Shown: positions 51,325 through 61,080 of the stretch, piece after piece
Layout: each line of letters starts with the position of its first letter
Position numbering within the stretch: the first letter of the stretch is position 1
NCBI RefSeq assembly: GCF_902459665.1
Contig: NZ_CABPSL010000024.1
Span: 1-61,080, forward strand
From: Pandoraea cepalis
GTDB taxonomy: Bacteria; Pseudomonadota; Gammaproteobacteria; Burkholderiales; Burkholderiaceae
Direction: 5' to 3'
DNA: 61,080 nt
Notes under the pieces: generated by a model
Database searches by the model: none
What the model was told of the DNA's origin: nothing
The model's input: the letters and a program-made list of their open reading frames with translations, nothing else
Translations under genes and position numbers: made by a program

Positions 51325-54300
51325 TCGCGAGGCTGATCCACTGGTCGATCGTCAATCGCTTCCTGGTTCTGATGGCGACGCTCTTTGTTGCTGCCGCGGG
51401 CGTGTGGGCGGTCAAGACCACACCGGTCGACGCACTGCCGGACCTGTCGGACGTGCAGGTCATCATTCGTACCAGCTATCCGGGCCAAGCCCCACAGATC
51501 GTCGAAAACCAGGTGACCTATCCGCTGTCGACGACAATGCTGTCGGTGCCCGGTGCGAAAACGGTACGCGGCTATTCCTTCTTTGGCGATTCGTTCGTCT
51601 ACGTCCTGTTCGAGGACGGCACGGACCTGTATTGGGCGCGCTCGCGCGTGCTTGAGTACCTGAACCAGGTGCAAGGCCGCCTGCCCGTCACGGCCAAGAC
51701 CGCATTGGGACCGGATGCGACTGGCGTGGGCTGGATCTACGAGTACGCATTGATCGACAAAACGGGCCAGCACGACCTCGCCCAACTGCGCAGCCTGCAG
51801 GACTGGTTTTTGCGCTTTGAGTTGAAAAGCCTGCCCAACGTCGCCGAAGTTGCCTCCATTGGTGGCATGGTCAAGCAATACCAGGTCGTGCTCGACCCCA
51901 TGAAACTGGCCGCCTACCATATCCCTCAGGCAAAGGTCATCGATGCCATCCAGAAGGCCAATCAGGAAACCGGGGGTTCGGTGCTCGAGCTGGCGGAGAC
52001 CGAATACATGGTGCGCGCGACCGGCTATCTGAAATCGCTCGACGATTTCCGCAACATTCCGCTGAACGTCTCGGCCACCGGAGTTCCGGTCAAGCTTGGC
52101 GATGTAGCTACCATTCAGGTTGGCCCCGAAATGCGGCGTGGCATCGCCGAATTAAACGGGCAAGGAGAAACCGCCGGCGGCGTGATCATCCTGCGCTCGG
52201 GCAAGAACGCTCGCGAAACCATCGCCGCGGTCAAGGACAAGCTCGCCGAGCTGCAAAAAAGCCTGCCTGCCGGGGTCGAGATCGTGCCGACCTACGACCG
52301 CAGCAAGCTGATCGACCGCTCGATCGACAACCTCAAGCACAAGCTGATTGAAGAGTTCATCGTCGTGGCACTGGTTTGTGCGGTGTTCCTGTGGCATTTG
52401 CGCTCGGCTCTGGTGGCGATCATTTCACTGCCCCTTGGCGTGCTGATCGCGTTCATCGTCATGCGCTATCAGGGCATTAACGCCAACATCATGTCGCTTG
52501 GCGGCATCGCCATTGCGATCGGTGCGATGGTCGATGCGGCGGTGGTGATGATCGAGAACGCGCATAAGAAGATTGAGATGTGGACGCACGAGCATCCCGG
52601 CGAGTCCCTCAAAGGCAGCGCGCATTGGACCGTGATCGGCGAAGCGGCCGCAGAAGTCGGGCCGGCGCTGTTCTTCAGCCTGCTCATCATCACCTTGTCG
52701 TTCATTCCGGTGTTCACACTCGAGTCGCAGGAGGGGCGCTTGTTCGGCCCGCTCGCCTTCACGAAGACCTACGCGATGGCAGGCGCTGCGCTGCTTTCGA
52801 TCACACTGATCCCGATTCTGATGGGCTACTGGATACGGGGGCGCATCCCGGACGAAACGCGAAACCCGCTCAATCGTGCGCTCATCCGTATGTATCGCCC
52901 GCTCCTCGACTGGGTGCTGGTGCGGCCGAAACTCACCTTGGTGATCGCTATGCTGGCGCTCTTGACCACCGCGTGGCCGATCAGCCGCCTGGGCGGCGAG
53001 TTCATGCCGCCGCTCGATGAGGGCGATTTATTGTACATGCCCTCGGCACTGCCGGGGCTATCTGCGGCAAAGGCGGCGGAGTTGCTGCAGCAGACCGATC
53101 GTCTGATCAAGACGGTGCCCGAAGTCCAGAGTGTGTTCGGCAAGGCGGGGCGTGCGGAGAGTGCGACGGACCCGGCGCCCATGGAAATGTTCGAGACCAC
53201 CATCCAGTTCAAGCCACGCGATCAGTGGCGCCCTGGCATGACGCCGGCCAAGCTGGTCGATGAACTCGACCGGGTCGTGAAGATCCCTGGCCTGTCCAAT
53301 ATCTGGGTGCCACCGATCCGCAATCGCATCGACATGCTGGCCACCGGCATCAAAAGTCCGATTGGCGTGAAGATCTCCGGGACGAACCTGGCCGAGATAG
53401 ATCGCGTCGCGCAAGACGTCGAGCGGGCTGCGAAAACGGTGTCGGGTGTGAGCTCCGCGCTGGCGGAGCGCTTGACGGGCGGGCGGTATGTCGACGTCAA
53501 CATCGACCGCGCGGCCGCGGCGCGCTACGGCCTGAACGTGGCCGACGTGCAGGCAATTGTGTCCTCGGCCATCGGCGGGGAGAACGTCGGGCAAACCGTG
53601 GAGGGGCTCGCGCGCTATCCGATCAACGTGCGCTATCCGCGCGAGATTCGCGATTCGCTCGAGGGACTGCGCAATCTGCCGATCCTCACCGACGCCGGTC
53701 AACAGATTACGCTGGGGACAGTTGCCAAGATCGATGTCAGCGATGGCCCGCCGATGATCAAGACGGAAAACGCCCGGCTCTCGGGCTGGGTCTACGTCGA
53801 TGTGCGCGGCCGGGATCTGGCGTCGGTCGCGGGCGACTTGCGCGCAACAGTGGCGCGGGAGGTCAAGCTCGAACCCGGCATGAGCATTGCCTATTCCGGT
53901 CAGTTCGAATACCTGGAGCGCGCCGCCGCACGCCTCAAGCTGGTCGTGCCCGCGACGCTGGTGATCATCTTTGTGCTGCTCTTCATGACCTTCAGTCGCT
54001 TTGACGAGGCTGCCCTGATCATGACGACGCTGCCCTTCGCCCTAGTGGGCGGCATCTGGGTTCTCTATCTGCTCGGCTACAACATGTCGGTGGCCACCGG
54101 CATCGGCTTCATCGCGCTCTCGGGCGTCTCCGCCGAGTTTGGCGTGGTCATGCTGCTGTATTTGAAGCAGGCCATCGCGGCAAGGCAAGCATTGGGCGTC
54201 ACGTTGACTGCAGAGAGCCTGGACGACGCCATCCGCGAGGGGGCGGTCTTGCGGGTGCGCCCCAAGGCGATGACGGTCGCCGTCATTCTCGCCGGCCTGA

Positions 54301-54455
54301 TCCCGATTCTGTTGGGCAGCGGCACCGGCTCGGAGGTCATGAGCCGGATCGCGGCGCCCATGGTGGGCGGCATGATCACCGCGCCGCTCCTGTCAATGTT
54401 CGTGATCCCGGCGGCCTTCCGGCTCATGCGTGGCCGGAATCATCGCCGGACGTAG
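51321..54455 (+). CDS. cusA: Cu(I)/Ag(I) RND efflux permease CusA
   Basis: 1044 residues, proton-driven trimer exporting monovalent copper and silver. Helix-4 motif [20 protein letters not shown] (about 393-412) is the CusA form. Met residues corresponding to the E. coli CusA binding set are present in [19 protein letters not shown] and [12 protein letters not shown]. Other landmarks: N-terminal [20 protein letters not shown] and [17 protein letters not shown], plus the C-terminal helices. Complete and coupled to cusB. Confidence 0.95.
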   Translation: MIARLIHWSIVNRFLVLMATLFVAAAGVWAVKTTPVDALPDLSDVQVIIRTSYPGQAPQIVENQVTYPLSTTMLSVPGAKTVRGYSFFGDSFVYVLFEDGTDLYWARSRVLEYLNQVQGRLPVTAKTALGPDATGVGWIYEYALIDKTGQHDLAQLRSLQDWFLRFELKSLPNVAEVASIGGMVKQYQVVLDPMKLAAYHIPQAKVIDAIQKANQETGGSVLELAETEYMVRATGYLKSLDDFRNIPLNVSATGVPVKLGDVATIQVGPEMRRGIAELNGQGETAGGVIILRSGKNARETIAAVKDKLAELQKSLPAGVEIVPTYDRSKLIDRSIDNLKHKLIEEFIVVALVCAVFLWHLRSALVAIISLPLGVLIAFIVMRYQGINANIMSLGGIAIAIGAMVDAAVVMIENAHKKIEMWTHEHPGESLKGSAHWTVIGEAAAEVGPALFFSLLIITLSFIPVFTLESQEGRLFGPLAFTKTYAMAGAALLSITLIPILMGYWIRGRIPDETRNPLNRALIRMYRPLLDWVLVRPKLTLVIAMLALLTTAWPISRLGGEFMPPLDEGDLLYMPSALPGLSAAKAAELLQQTDRLIKTVPEVQSVFGKAGRAESATDPAPMEMFETTIQFKPRDQWRPGMTPAKLVDELDRVVKIPGLSNIWVPPIRNRIDMLATGIKSPIGVKISGTNLAEIDRVAQDVERAAKTVSGVSSALAERLTGGRYVDVNIDRAAAARYGLNVADVQAIVSSAIGGENVGQTVEGLARYPINVRYPREIRDSLEGLRNLPILTDAGQQITLGTVAKIDVSDGPPMIKTENARLSGWVYVDVRGRDLASVAGDLRATVAREVKLEPGMSIAYSGQFEYLERAAARLKLVVPATLVIIFVLLFMTFSRFDEAALIMTTLPFALVGGIWVLYLLGYNMSVATGIGFIALSGVSAEFGVVMLLYLKQAIAARQALGVTLTAESLDDAIREGAVLRVRPKAMTVAVILAGLIPILLGSGTGSEVMSRIAAPMVGGMITAPLLSMFVIPAAFRLMRGRNHRRT

Positions 54456-54506
54456 TTCCCTTGCCCGAAAGGGTGTTTTTCTCACTATGTGTCAAAGGAG
54501 TTTGTT

Positions 54507-54875
54507 ATGTTCAAAATGATCAGCGCAATGCTCACCTGTGTCGCCCTCGGTGCCTCCCTGCCGGCCGTGGCCGCCGGCGCGGCCGATATGAAACCCATGA
54601 GTGGCATGAGCCAGATGGGGGGCATGAAGACAGACAAGTCTGCTGCGGTCACCGCAACGGGCACCGGCGTGGTCAAGGCTGTCGACAAGCAAGCTGGCAG
54701 CGTGACGCTGGCCCATGGGCCGATCAATGCATTGGGCTGGGGGCCCATGACCATGGGCTTCAAGGTGGCCAATGCCAAACTGCTGAGTGGCGTTTCGGTT
54801 GGCCAGAAGGTCAACTTCACCCTGGTGTCGACGGGCGACGCCCAGACCGTGACAGCGATCCAACCTTCGAAATGA
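54507..54875 (+). CDS. cusF: CusF-like periplasmic copper chaperone
   Basis: 122 residues from MFKMISAMLTCVALGASLPA (AAAGGAG upstream; an in-frame ATG six codons earlier is weaker). Signal peptide ending AVAAGA; a Met-rich linker DMKPMSGMSQMGGMKTD; then an OB-fold CusF domain with [18 protein letters not shown], holding the His, Trp and two Met that coordinate Cu(I) or Ag(I). Hands metal to CusB/CusA. Lies 51 bp after cusA. Confidence 0.92.
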   Translation: MFKMISAMLTCVALGASLPAVAAGAADMKPMSGMSQMGGMKTDKSAAVTATGTGVVKAVDKQAGSVTLAHGPINALGWGPMTMGFKVANAKLLSGVSVGQKVNFTLVSTGDAQTVTAIQPSK

Positions 54876-55050
54876 TGCATTGGCGCGAGCGGATGCTGCG
54901 ACGATTGGCTGCCGCGCTGGCGGCGCGCTCCGCTCGCTATGGCCCTACGCGATCGTGGCAATCGTCATCGCGTCGTGGTTGCTCCATCACTTCATCGCGT
55001 CCGCCACTTGGCGCGAGTGGGCCGGTGCCGGTCTTGTGCGTCCTTCATAA
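54872..55050 (+). pseudogene. Frameshifted small membrane protein after cusF
   Basis: ATGATGCATTGG... encodes MMHWRERMLRRLAAALA, then the frame must shift (about 54930) to read LRSLWPYAIVAIVIASWLLH HFIASATWREWAGAGLV, a clear membrane helix, to a stop at 55050. The start overlaps the cusF stop (TGATG type). A 1-nt gain or 2-nt loss would restore one protein. Whether it was ever a gene rests on the hydrophobic stretch and the overlap. Confidence 0.35.
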
Positions 55051-55517
55051 TCGCGCCACAAGTCGAGATTTTCGACTTCCGGTCGACGATTCACCTGCTG
55101 ATCAACGTCTTGCACATCGAGGTCCGACGGTACATGCAAGTGATCACCCGTTGTGGCCGTCGACGAAATCGACGTCGAGACCGAGGATATGGGCGTCGGG
55201 CTCGCCGAGTACTGGATGGCACCTCGGCGCGTAGCTCAGCTGAAGGCACACGGTTAGCGATTCTTTCGAATGCGATAACCAAATGGCCATTGATCGCCGA
55301 TCCATTGAACAATTTGATCGGTTATCCAGTCCCTCACACAATCGTTCGCATCATAGTTCTTCCCCCTTGATCCGAAATTGGGATCGGGAGTATTTCCGGG
55401 TTGCGCGGCCGGCACCGGAGCACTTTAACAATATGACCTTTCCTTGGGATGCTCTGGCAGCGACAGGAAAGGCTCGAATGCTCGGACGCGCGTACGGTAT
55501 CCGAATCCGCCCCCGCC
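55051..55517. other. Intergenic region, degenerate
   Basis: No complete gene. A short plus-strand frame ending at 55256 reads VVAVDEIDVETEDMGVGLAE YWMAPRR and may be the tail of a lost gene. The rest shows no ribosome-binding sites or structured RNA that I can support. Confidence 0.3.
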
Positions 55518-56501
55518 TTACGTCGCCTGACCTCTATCCACGATCCGACGCCATGTACCTCCCTGGTCATCCGAGAGATACACGTCACGTTTGAAAGTCG
55601 CAATGACAATTTGACGGAAATCGACCGGGTTCTGGCAAATGAACGCGATACCGTCCTCATCTGACATAGGTAGCGCAACGTCGTTTGCGTCCTTACCATC
55701 CTTCCAGCGCAGGCGCGTCAACCTTGATCTTGTCAAGTACTGGCTTAGCCAAATGTGGATCCCATCAAAATCAAACCACGCGGCAAGTGCAAAATCCTTG
55801 CCATACACGTGCTGAAAATGTTGGGCAAAATCCTCGGAGATGAGCAGTCCAGTATCGGTGCTGGCGGCAACGACGCCAGGTTGCGTGGGATGCACGGCAA
55901 GGCTGTGCGCAGCAGACGCAATATCGACTCCCCGTGCGGTCGCAACGGTCCATGTCGTACCGTCAGATTGCGTGTAAAAGAATCCTTGATTCCGCAGAAC
56001 GGCATTCGAGGAATCGTTATAGACGTAAATGGCCCGTGCATAGTAGCTCGCCCCCATTACACGCAATGCCGCTTGATCGCTTAATGCCAACGCCTTCCAT
56101 GTGACCCCGTTGTCACGACTTCGCTGCAAGCCGAGGCGATTCGGAGCATTGCCGCTGGTCGACGAATAACCGCTGCTCAACAAAGAGCCTTCTGTCGCAA
56201 CGATTGCTGTGAGGTCGTCGGCTGCCCCCGGCGCCATGCTCCAGCGTCCTGCATGATAGACCGCCAAGCCATTGTGCGTCGCGATGAAAAGTCGTGTGCC
56301 ATCTCGACTGTACGCTAGGCCGTGGATATGTGTCATGACGGGAAAGTCCGAAGCCGATACGCTCTGCGCCCGCAGTGTCGAATCACCGTGGGTAGCCGCG
56401 AACGCATCAACCAGGGGAGGGACTGAAGCGACCCCGAGCAAGAGTGCAGCCAATAGCGCGTGTCGGCGTGCTGCGTTCAGACGTGCGAGGTTGTAGATCA
56501 T
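55518..56501 (-). CDS. Exported beta-propeller protein (F510_1955/BNR-sortilin type)
   Basis: 327 residues from MIYNLARLNAARRHALLAAL with GGAGG upstream; a 40-residue longer frame has Cys-rich noise. Signal peptide ends in DAFAA-TH. Then repeated propeller blades with HIHGLAYSRDGTRLFIATHN, LQRSRDNGVTWKALALS, HSLAVHPTQPGVVAASTDTG and VYLSDDQGGTWRRIVDRG (Asp-box-like S/D-x-D-x-G-x-T-W). Proteins of this type recur in copper clusters, usually labelled glycosylhydrolases, with no proven enzymatic role. Encoded opposite to its copper-gene neighbours. Confidence 0.75.
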   Translation of the reverse strand: MIYNLARLNAARRHALLAALLLGVASVPPLVDAFAATHGDSTLRAQSVSASDFPVMTHIHGLAYSRDGTRLFIATHNGLAVYHAGRWSMAPGAADDLTAIVATEGSLLSSGYSSTSGNAPNRLGLQRSRDNGVTWKALALSDQAALRVMGASYYARAIYVYNDSSNAVLRNQGFFYTQSDGTTWTVATARGVDIASAAHSLAVHPTQPGVVAASTDTGLLISEDFAQHFQHVYGKDFALAAWFDFDGIHIWLSQYLTRSRLTRLRWKDGKDANDVALPMSDEDGIAFICQNPVDFRQIVIATFKRDVYLSDDQGGTWRRIVDRGQAT

Positions 56502-56669
56502 ATGCGCCTCCGTCAATTCATAGAGTGCCTCGCCGATTACCGCATTTGCATGCCTGCAATCGTTATCACAACATTCGTCGGGTTCTCTGGCCTGGCATAG
56601 CCCCCCCAAAGGACATGACATCCCCTTAGGCCTGACGAAGCTATAGAACGTCGGTATCGATGGACGTCC

Positions 56670-56911
56670 TCACTTGCGTTCACGATAGTGGATAGTGTGC
56701 GCGCAGCCGCCGTCCGTGGCAACGACCCGCCTGTGCCGGACGGTGATCGTTTTCCCACATTCTTGTTGATTTTCCGGACCTCGTCGAAGCTCTGCCGCAC
56801 GTTCGTCGCAATTTCCGCGACACCGTTCGCCGCCATCGTCGATGCGACTATCTCCGTGGCGAGGCCAAGTGACGGGATCAGCGCGCTGAATAGTATTCAA
56901 ACAGGTTTCAT
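56670..56911 (-). pseudogene. Possible decayed exported small protein
   Basis: The frame from ATG (56911) reads MKPV, a TGA stop (56897-56899), then ILFSALIPSLGLATEIVAST and MAANGVAEIATNVRQSFDEV RKINKNVGK: a signal-peptide-like start and hydrophilic mature part in one frame except for the stop. A second shift near NVGK would give a tail ending HTIHYRERK at 56670. Low confidence; composition, not homology. Confidence 0.3.
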
Positions 56912-57832
56912 GACAGGATTCTTGAGGTAAAAAAGTGGAGTAAAAGGCAGCGAAATCCTGTGAGAGTATTCCGTTTTCGCGAACGGCGTTCGTGCCGGTC
57001 ATTCATGTTTCATGGCGTCCCGGCTGCGAAAGAGGAAAACCTACGGGCCGCTCTCGTTGAGCTGCCAAACAAATTGCACAACTCTTCCCAAACTCCACTG
57101 AAACGGCGTTGACATTCTGATGTTCCATCGTCGGGACTTTGTGCATCATCGCCGAGTGATCCTTCAATTCAACTATGGCGCCAAGCGCCATCTCGTGCAG
57201 CACCCAGCCGGATTTCCTCACGACGAATCCTATGGCGACACCGCGCCTGACCGTCGAGCGGCTCCGGAATAACGTGCATCGCTTCGGTCACGTCGACGGT
57301 AGGGGTTCGAGAGACTCCTTTCGCGTACCCAGCCTTGCCGATCAAGGCCGTTTAGTCATCTTGCGAGCCTACGCGTCAGTCGGCGCAACGCACACTGCGA
57401 CGCCCAAAAAATCGATGCAGGGCGTGCAAAGTCGGCAGAGCTGCATTCTGTATTTAAGGCATATCCATTGACTGTCTTCGGACCGTCCGGAGGCAATCGA
57501 GACGAAGCACGGACTTCATTGCAGGCGCGTACCGAAATTGGGGATCGCAACAGGATCGACTTGCTTCGCCAACGCGGCGCATTTCCATGCTTGATGGACA
57601 TGACAACATTGTCATCTGGAAGTAATGTCAGTGACGCCGCCCCACTGGTAGTATCGCCCGCAGTACGTTGGAAAGCCGACTACCGCGGCATCGACGGCGA
57701 TTTCAGCTCAAGCTCTGAAGTATGTGCGCGTCGCTATATCGGGCTCGCGAAAGCGAGTCTGCTAGCAGCATTAACATGGCTGACCTCACCGATTGGTGAT
57801 TCTCCCAACCAAAATCAACTGGATACTGATAG
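56912..57832. other. Region upstream of copA without a supportable gene
   Basis: About 0.9 kb. Open frames here (for example on the plus strand 57468-57932, overlapping copA) lack ribosome-binding sites and protein-like composition. Contains the CusR/CopR-type box at 57600-57615. No copRS regulator pair is encoded here. Confidence 0.45.
57600..57615. promoter_or_regulatory. CusR/CopR-type copper response box
   Basis: ATGACAACATTGTCAT is a perfect palindrome and fits the core of the known CusR box (ATGACAA-N2-TTGTCAT). It lies about 217 bp upstream of the copA start, followed by a second TGTCA (57626-57632). Indicates copper-responsive two-component control of copABC; the response regulator may be encoded elsewhere. 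Confidence 0.7.
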
Positions 57833-59782
57833 ATGCGATCTCATCTCAGCAGACGAACCTTCATTCGGGGCATCGGCGCGGCGGGACTCGTCGGCGGATT
57901 GGGCGTCTGGCGTCCGCAGGTGTGGGCCATGACGAGCCCCGGGCAGCCTCATGTGCTTACGGGTAACGACTTCGACCTATCCATTGCGGAAACCCCAATC
58001 AATATCACGGGGAGTGAGCGCACGGCCACACTGATTAACGGAACCCTGCCAGGCCCGGTCTTACGATGGAAGGAGGGGGACGTTGTGACGTTGCGTGTTG
58101 CGAATCGCATGTCCGCCCAGACGTCGATTCACTGGCATGGAATTCTGGTGCCGACCAACATGGATGGCGTCCCGGGCCTCAGTTTTGGCGGGATTGACCC
58201 TGGTGAGACGTACACATATCGCTTCAAGGTCAAGCAGCATGGAACCTATTGGTACCACAGCCACTCGGGGATGCAGGAGCAAACCGGGGTGTATGGCCCG
58301 CTGGTGATTGAACCCAAAGATCCCGAGCCGTTTAAGTATGACCGGGACTATGTTGTCATGCTCTCGGATTGGACGGACGAGGATCCCAGGCGCATCAAGG
58401 CAAAGCTCAAGAAGCAATCGAATTATTACAACTTCCATCAACGGACGTTTGGAGATTTCATTCGAGACGTCAAGAAGGATGGGTTGGGCGCCACAATCGC
58501 TGATCGCAAAATGTGGGCCGAGATGCGGATGAGTCCGACGGATCTTGGCGACGTCAGCGCCTACACGTATACATACCTGGTCAATGGCCTAGCGCCAAAC
58601 GGGAACTGGACAGGCATCTTTCGGCCGGGTGAACGCATTCGTCTGCGCTTTATCAACGCCTCCGCCATGACCTACTTTGATGTCCGTATCCCTGGACTCA
58701 AAATGACGGTAGTCGCGGCCGATGGGCAGCCCGTCAAGCCCGTCAGTGTCGAAGAATTTCGTATTGCTGTAGCCGAGACTTACGACGTCATCGTCGAGCC
58801 CACTTCGGAGGCGGCCTACACCATTTTCGCCCAGTCGATGGACCGTACGGGTTTCGCACGCGCCACATTGGCCGTGCGCGAAGGGCTTTCGGCGAAGATT
58901 CCGCCGCTCGACCCGCGCCCACTGGTGACGATGGACGATATGGGCATGGGAGGTATGGCCGGCATGGATCACGACTCCATGCAAGGCATGGCGGGCATGT
59001 CGAGCATGAGCGGCGATTCGATGCAGGGGATGAGCGGCATGGCCGGCATGGATCACGGCTCCATGCAAGGCATGGATGGCATGTCGAGCATGAGCGGCGA
59101 TTCGATGCAGGGGATGAGCGGCATGGCTGGCATGGATCACGGTTCCATGCAAGGCATGGAAGGCATGGAAGGCATGTCGAGCATGAGCGGCGATTCGATG
59201 CAAGGAATGAGTGGCATGGCCGGCATGGATCATGGTTCCATGCAGGGGATGGGGAGCATGCAGTCCCATCCTGCGACCGAGAACGGGAATCCGCTTGTTG
59301 ACGGACAGGCCATGAATCCGACGCCGAAGCTCAATGACCCGGGTATTGGACTGCGCAACAACGGCCGGCGCGTGCTGACCTACGCCGATCTGCGCAGCAC
59401 GTTCGCCGATCCTGACGGCCGGGACCCGACGCGAACCATTGAATTGCACTTGACCGGACATATGGAGAAGTTCGTCTGGTCGTTCAACGGCGTCAAATTC
59501 GGCGACTCCCAGCCGATTCGCCTCAAGTATGGCGAACGGGTCCGCCTCGTCCTGGTGAACGACACCATGATGACCCATCCCATACATCTTCATGGCATGT
59601 GGAGTGACCTGGAAGACGAGCAAGGTCGCTTCATGGTGCGCAAGCACACTATCGACATCGCTCCGGGCTCCAAACGCAGTTACCGCGTAACGGCCGACGC
59701 GCTCGGACGCTGGGCGTATCACTGCCATCTACTTTTCCACATGGAAACCGGTATGTTCCGTGAAGTGGTCGTCGAGGAGTGA
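57833..59782 (+). CDS. copA: Periplasmic multicopper oxidase CopA
   Basis: 649 residues. Twin-arginine signal ([17 protein letters not shown]). Three cupredoxin domains with all copper ligands: HWHG (near 100), [16 protein letters not shown], and [12 protein letters not shown] at the C-terminus, giving type 1, 2 and 3 sites. It oxidises Cu(I) in the periplasm. Between domains 2 and 3 (about 365-485) is a Met-rich insert made of tandem repeats that probably binds copper. Similar in size to PcoA/CopA. copB starts 8 bp after its stop. Confidence 0.95.
   Translation: MRSHLSRRTFIRGIGAAGLVGGLGVWRPQVWAMTSPGQPHVLTGNDFDLSIAETPINITGSERTATLINGTLPGPVLRWKEGDVVTLRVANRMSAQTSIHWHGILVPTNMDGVPGLSFGGIDPGETYTYRFKVKQHGTYWYHSHSGMQEQTGVYGPLVIEPKDPEPFKYDRDYVVMLSDWTDEDPRRIKAKLKKQSNYYNFHQRTFGDFIRDVKKDGLGATIADRKMWAEMRMSPTDLGDVSAYTYTYLVNGLAPNGNWTGIFRPGERIRLRFINASAMTYFDVRIPGLKMTVVAADGQPVKPVSVEEFRIAVAETYDVIVEPTSEAAYTIFAQSMDRTGFARATLAVREGLSAKIPPLDPRPLVTMDDMGMGGMAGMDHDSMQGMAGMSSMSGDSMQGMSGMAGMDHGSMQGMDGMSSMSGDSMQGMSGMAGMDHGSMQGMEGMEGMSSMSGDSMQGMSGMAGMDHGSMQGMGSMQSHPATENGNPLVDGQAMNPTPKLNDPGIGLRNNGRRVLTYADLRSTFADPDGRDPTRTIELHLTGHMEKFVWSFNGVKFGDSQPIRLKYGERVRLVLVNDTMMTHPIHLHGMWSDLEDEQGRFMVRKHTIDIAPGSKRSYRVTADALGRWAYHCHLLFHMETGMFREVVVEE
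58952..59272 (+). repeat. In-frame tandem repeats coding the Met-rich region of CopA
   Basis: Units of 84, 84 and 93 bp (58952-59035, 59036-59119, 59120-59212) and a partial fourth unit. The translated unit is [13 protein letters not shown] plus [15 protein letters not shown]. Copies are nearly identical in DNA, so recent duplication by slippage or unequal exchange; the third unit has an internal 9-bp duplication (MEG MEG). Confidence 0.9.
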
Positions 59783-59790
59783 GGATTCTC

Positions 59791-60675
59791 ATGCTAAAAG
59801 AACAAAAATTTGGGAAGGTCGCAGCGGCTACCCTGACCGTGATGCTGTGCGCCACAACATCTCTTTCTGCGATAGCGGCACCTGATGCAAAGGCTTCCGT
59901 CTCAAGCCAGCCGACCTCGATGGGCGATGCCACCATGCAGTCGATCGGGACGTCGTCCAATGGCGCACCATCGCCCGTACCACCGTTGACGGACGAAGAT
60001 CGAAAAGCGGTCTTCACCGGCGGTCATATACACGACATGGGCGATAAGGAGATCAACTACTTCTTCCTGTTCGATAACCTGGAATGGCAAAAAAGTCAGG
60101 GTGGCAACGTATTGAACTGGAATGGGTCAGGATGGATCGGTGGCGACATCGACCGCCTCTGGCTTCGCACGGAAGGCAAGCGAGCCGGCGGCAAGCTCGG
60201 GGACGCGGAAGTTCAGGCGCTTTGGGGCCACTCCCTCAGTCCGTGGTGGGACGTGGTGGCCGGCGTTCGTCACAACTTCAAACCGGGAACTTCGCAAACT
60301 TGGGGAGCGCTTGGCATACAAGGGCTCGCGCTCTACAACTTCGAAGCGCAAGCAACCGCATTTGTCGGACAAAGTGGTCAAACTGCCGTACGCCTGGAAG
60401 GCACGTATGACTTTCTTGTTACGAATCGCTTAATCCTCCAGCCATCGCTGGAAGTAAACATGTACGGGAAAAACGACGCGGCAAGAGAGCAGGGAGCCGG
60501 TGTGGCCAACAGCTCGCTGGGCTTGCGTTTGCGATACGAAGTCGATCGTCAATTGGCGCCGTACATTGGTGTGACTTGGGACAGATCATACGGCAACACC
60601 GCGCGCATCCTGGAGCAGGAAGGTGGGCGTCGTAATGAGCTGTCATTCGTTGCCGGCGTGCGTGCCTGGTTCTGA
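59791..60675 (+). CDS. copB: Outer membrane copper resistance protein CopB
   Basis: 294 residues from [20 protein letters not shown] (TGAGGATT upstream); a GTG at 59779 overlapping the copA stop would add MRIL. Signal peptide ending AIAA-PD. The usual Met-rich N-terminal repeats of CopB/PcoB are reduced to a few Met ([10 protein letters not shown]); the beta-barrel part is intact ([73 protein letters not shown]). Binds or passes copper at the outer membrane. Confidence 0.92.
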   Translation: MLKEQKFGKVAAATLTVMLCATTSLSAIAAPDAKASVSSQPTSMGDATMQSIGTSSNGAPSPVPPLTDEDRKAVFTGGHIHDMGDKEINYFFLFDNLEWQKSQGGNVLNWNGSGWIGGDIDRLWLRTEGKRAGGKLGDAEVQALWGHSLSPWWDVVAGVRHNFKPGTSQTWGALGIQGLALYNFEAQATAFVGQSGQTAVRLEGTYDFLVTNRLILQPSLEVNMYGKNDAAREQGAGVANSSLGLRLRYEVDRQLAPYIGVTWDRSYGNTARILEQEGGRRNELSFVAGVRAWF

Positions 60676-60784
60676 CGCACCAGTGATATTCGTCGATGTC
60701 CCGTTGTACCGTCGAAGTTCTTCTGTTGACTGACGGCGGGACGCTTTAACGTTTCTCAATTTCTAACCACAAAGGATGTTTGCC

Positions 60785-61039
60785 ATGTCACATCAACGCT
60801 TTTTCTCAAAGTCACTTGTCGCCGCCGCTGGCCTGATCTTCGCCTCGGCCGCATTTGCTCATCCGAAACTGCTGTCCTCGACCCCTCAGGACAATACTGA
60901 AGGACCCGCACCGCAAAAAATCGAGCTTCACTTTTCCGAGAATCTGATGACACAGTTCTCGGGCGCCAATCTCGTCATGACGAGCATGCCCGGCATGTCG
61001 GATGGTAATGCCCCCATTTTCCACGGCCGCGAGAAGTAG
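60785..61039 (+). pseudogene. copC: Periplasmic copper-binding protein CopC, 3'-truncated
   Basis: 84 residues against about 125 for intact CopC. Signal peptide MSHQRFFSKSLVAAAGLIFA SAAFA, then mature HPKLLSSTPQDNTEGPAPQK IELHFSENL, where the N-terminal His is a Cu(II) ligand. It reaches MTSMPGMSDGNAP and then runs into IFHGREK and a stop in foreign sequence, so the second half of the beta-sandwich, including the later His and Asp ligands, is lost. Truncation is at about 61015-61025 by the element whose transposase end follows. Confidence 0.85.
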
Positions 61040-61042
61040 AAA

Positions 61043-61080
61043 CTAAGCGGCCATGGCCAGCCGCTGCTTCGGGGTAAAGC
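61043..61080 (-). pseudogene. C-terminal end of a transposase (partial, runs off the window)
   Basis: Minus-strand frame ...FTPKQRLAMAA followed by stop TAG (61043-61045). Only 11 codons are visible. Position immediately beyond the break in copC suggests an insertion sequence interrupting the cop operon. Family cannot be assigned. Confidence 0.4.

Noticed and set aside
55224-55300. tRNA-like start ggcgcgtagctcagctgaagg
   Set aside because: No matching acceptor arm, anticodon stem or T-loop GGTTCGAATC follows; chance likeness.
55518-56501. True glycoside hydrolase activity for the beta-propeller protein
   Set aside because: Only propeller and Asp-box-like repeats are visible; no catalytic residues can be identified.
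57468-57932. 154-residue plus-strand frame before copA
   Set aside because: No ribosome-binding site, overlaps the copA start in another frame, and contains the CusR-type box; not protein-like.
58952-59272. Regular repeat as a CRISPR array
   Set aside because: No spacers; units are contiguous and in frame within copA.

Overview
The window looks like accessory DNA of a high-GC beta-proteobacterium, most likely Burkholderiaceae (Burkholderia/Ralstonia/Cupriavidus/Pandoraea type). This is an inference from protein character (CusCBA-CusF and CopABC copper genes, Burkholderiales-style IS3 and IS701 elements, a very large cyclic beta-glucan synthase, PRC-barrel/SPFH/CsbD stress proteins). No rRNA, tRNA or CRISPR array was seen.

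Layout. (1) 1-1930: remnant of an IS3-family element, then copy A of an about 0.8 kb repeat holding fragments of an unidentified gene and the N-terminus of a tyrosine recombinase, fused at its end to a piece of a serine beta-lactamase-like hydrolase. (2) 1951-33189: a stress and carbohydrate island. It holds a cold-shock protein, a 2880-residue cyclic beta-1,2-glucan synthase, PRC-barrel, SPFH/slipin, AI-2E family transporter, BON-domain protein, a 56-residue zinc ribbon, phosphoglucomutase and transketolase (overlapping genes), DUF3309, CsbD, transaldolase, a Crp/Fnr regulator, an atypical Nramp transporter, a glycine-zipper lipoprotein, a class A penicillin-binding protein and PEP synthase. 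(3) 33386-35950: another IS3 orfA remnant and copy B of the repeat, split by an IS701-family element with CTAG target duplication; the recombinase fragment recurs here. (4) 36004-38230: small-gene islet with MazEF-type toxin-antitoxin, Pmp3, DUF2513, a SieB-like superinfection exclusion protein and orphans. (5) 38241-45928: two-component system plus a TolC/adaptor/RND efflux operon whose pump lacks copper-type methionines. (6) 46005-61080: MFS transporter, a DsrE pseudogene with three nonsense codons, CusC-CusB-CusA-CusF, a beta-propeller protein, then CopA-CopB-CopC, with copC cut short by another element at the right edge.

How the genes fit together. In the island, PEP synthase feeds gluconeogenesis, transketolase and transaldolase shuffle pentose and hexose phosphates, and phosphoglucomutase makes glucose-1-phosphate, the precursor of UDP-glucose used by the glucan synthase. 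The envelope proteins (BON, SPFH, PBP, glycine zipper) fit a cell-surface stress role. Three intergenic regions spread over 9 kb carry the same palindrome, consensus GTACGTMARCGTAC, in two cases embedded in a shared 20-mer, suggesting one regulator controls the island. In the metal part, CusCBA exports Cu(I)/Ag(I) from the periplasm, CusF chaperones it, CopA oxidises it and CopB/CopC bind it. A perfect CusR/CopR-type box lies upstream of copA.
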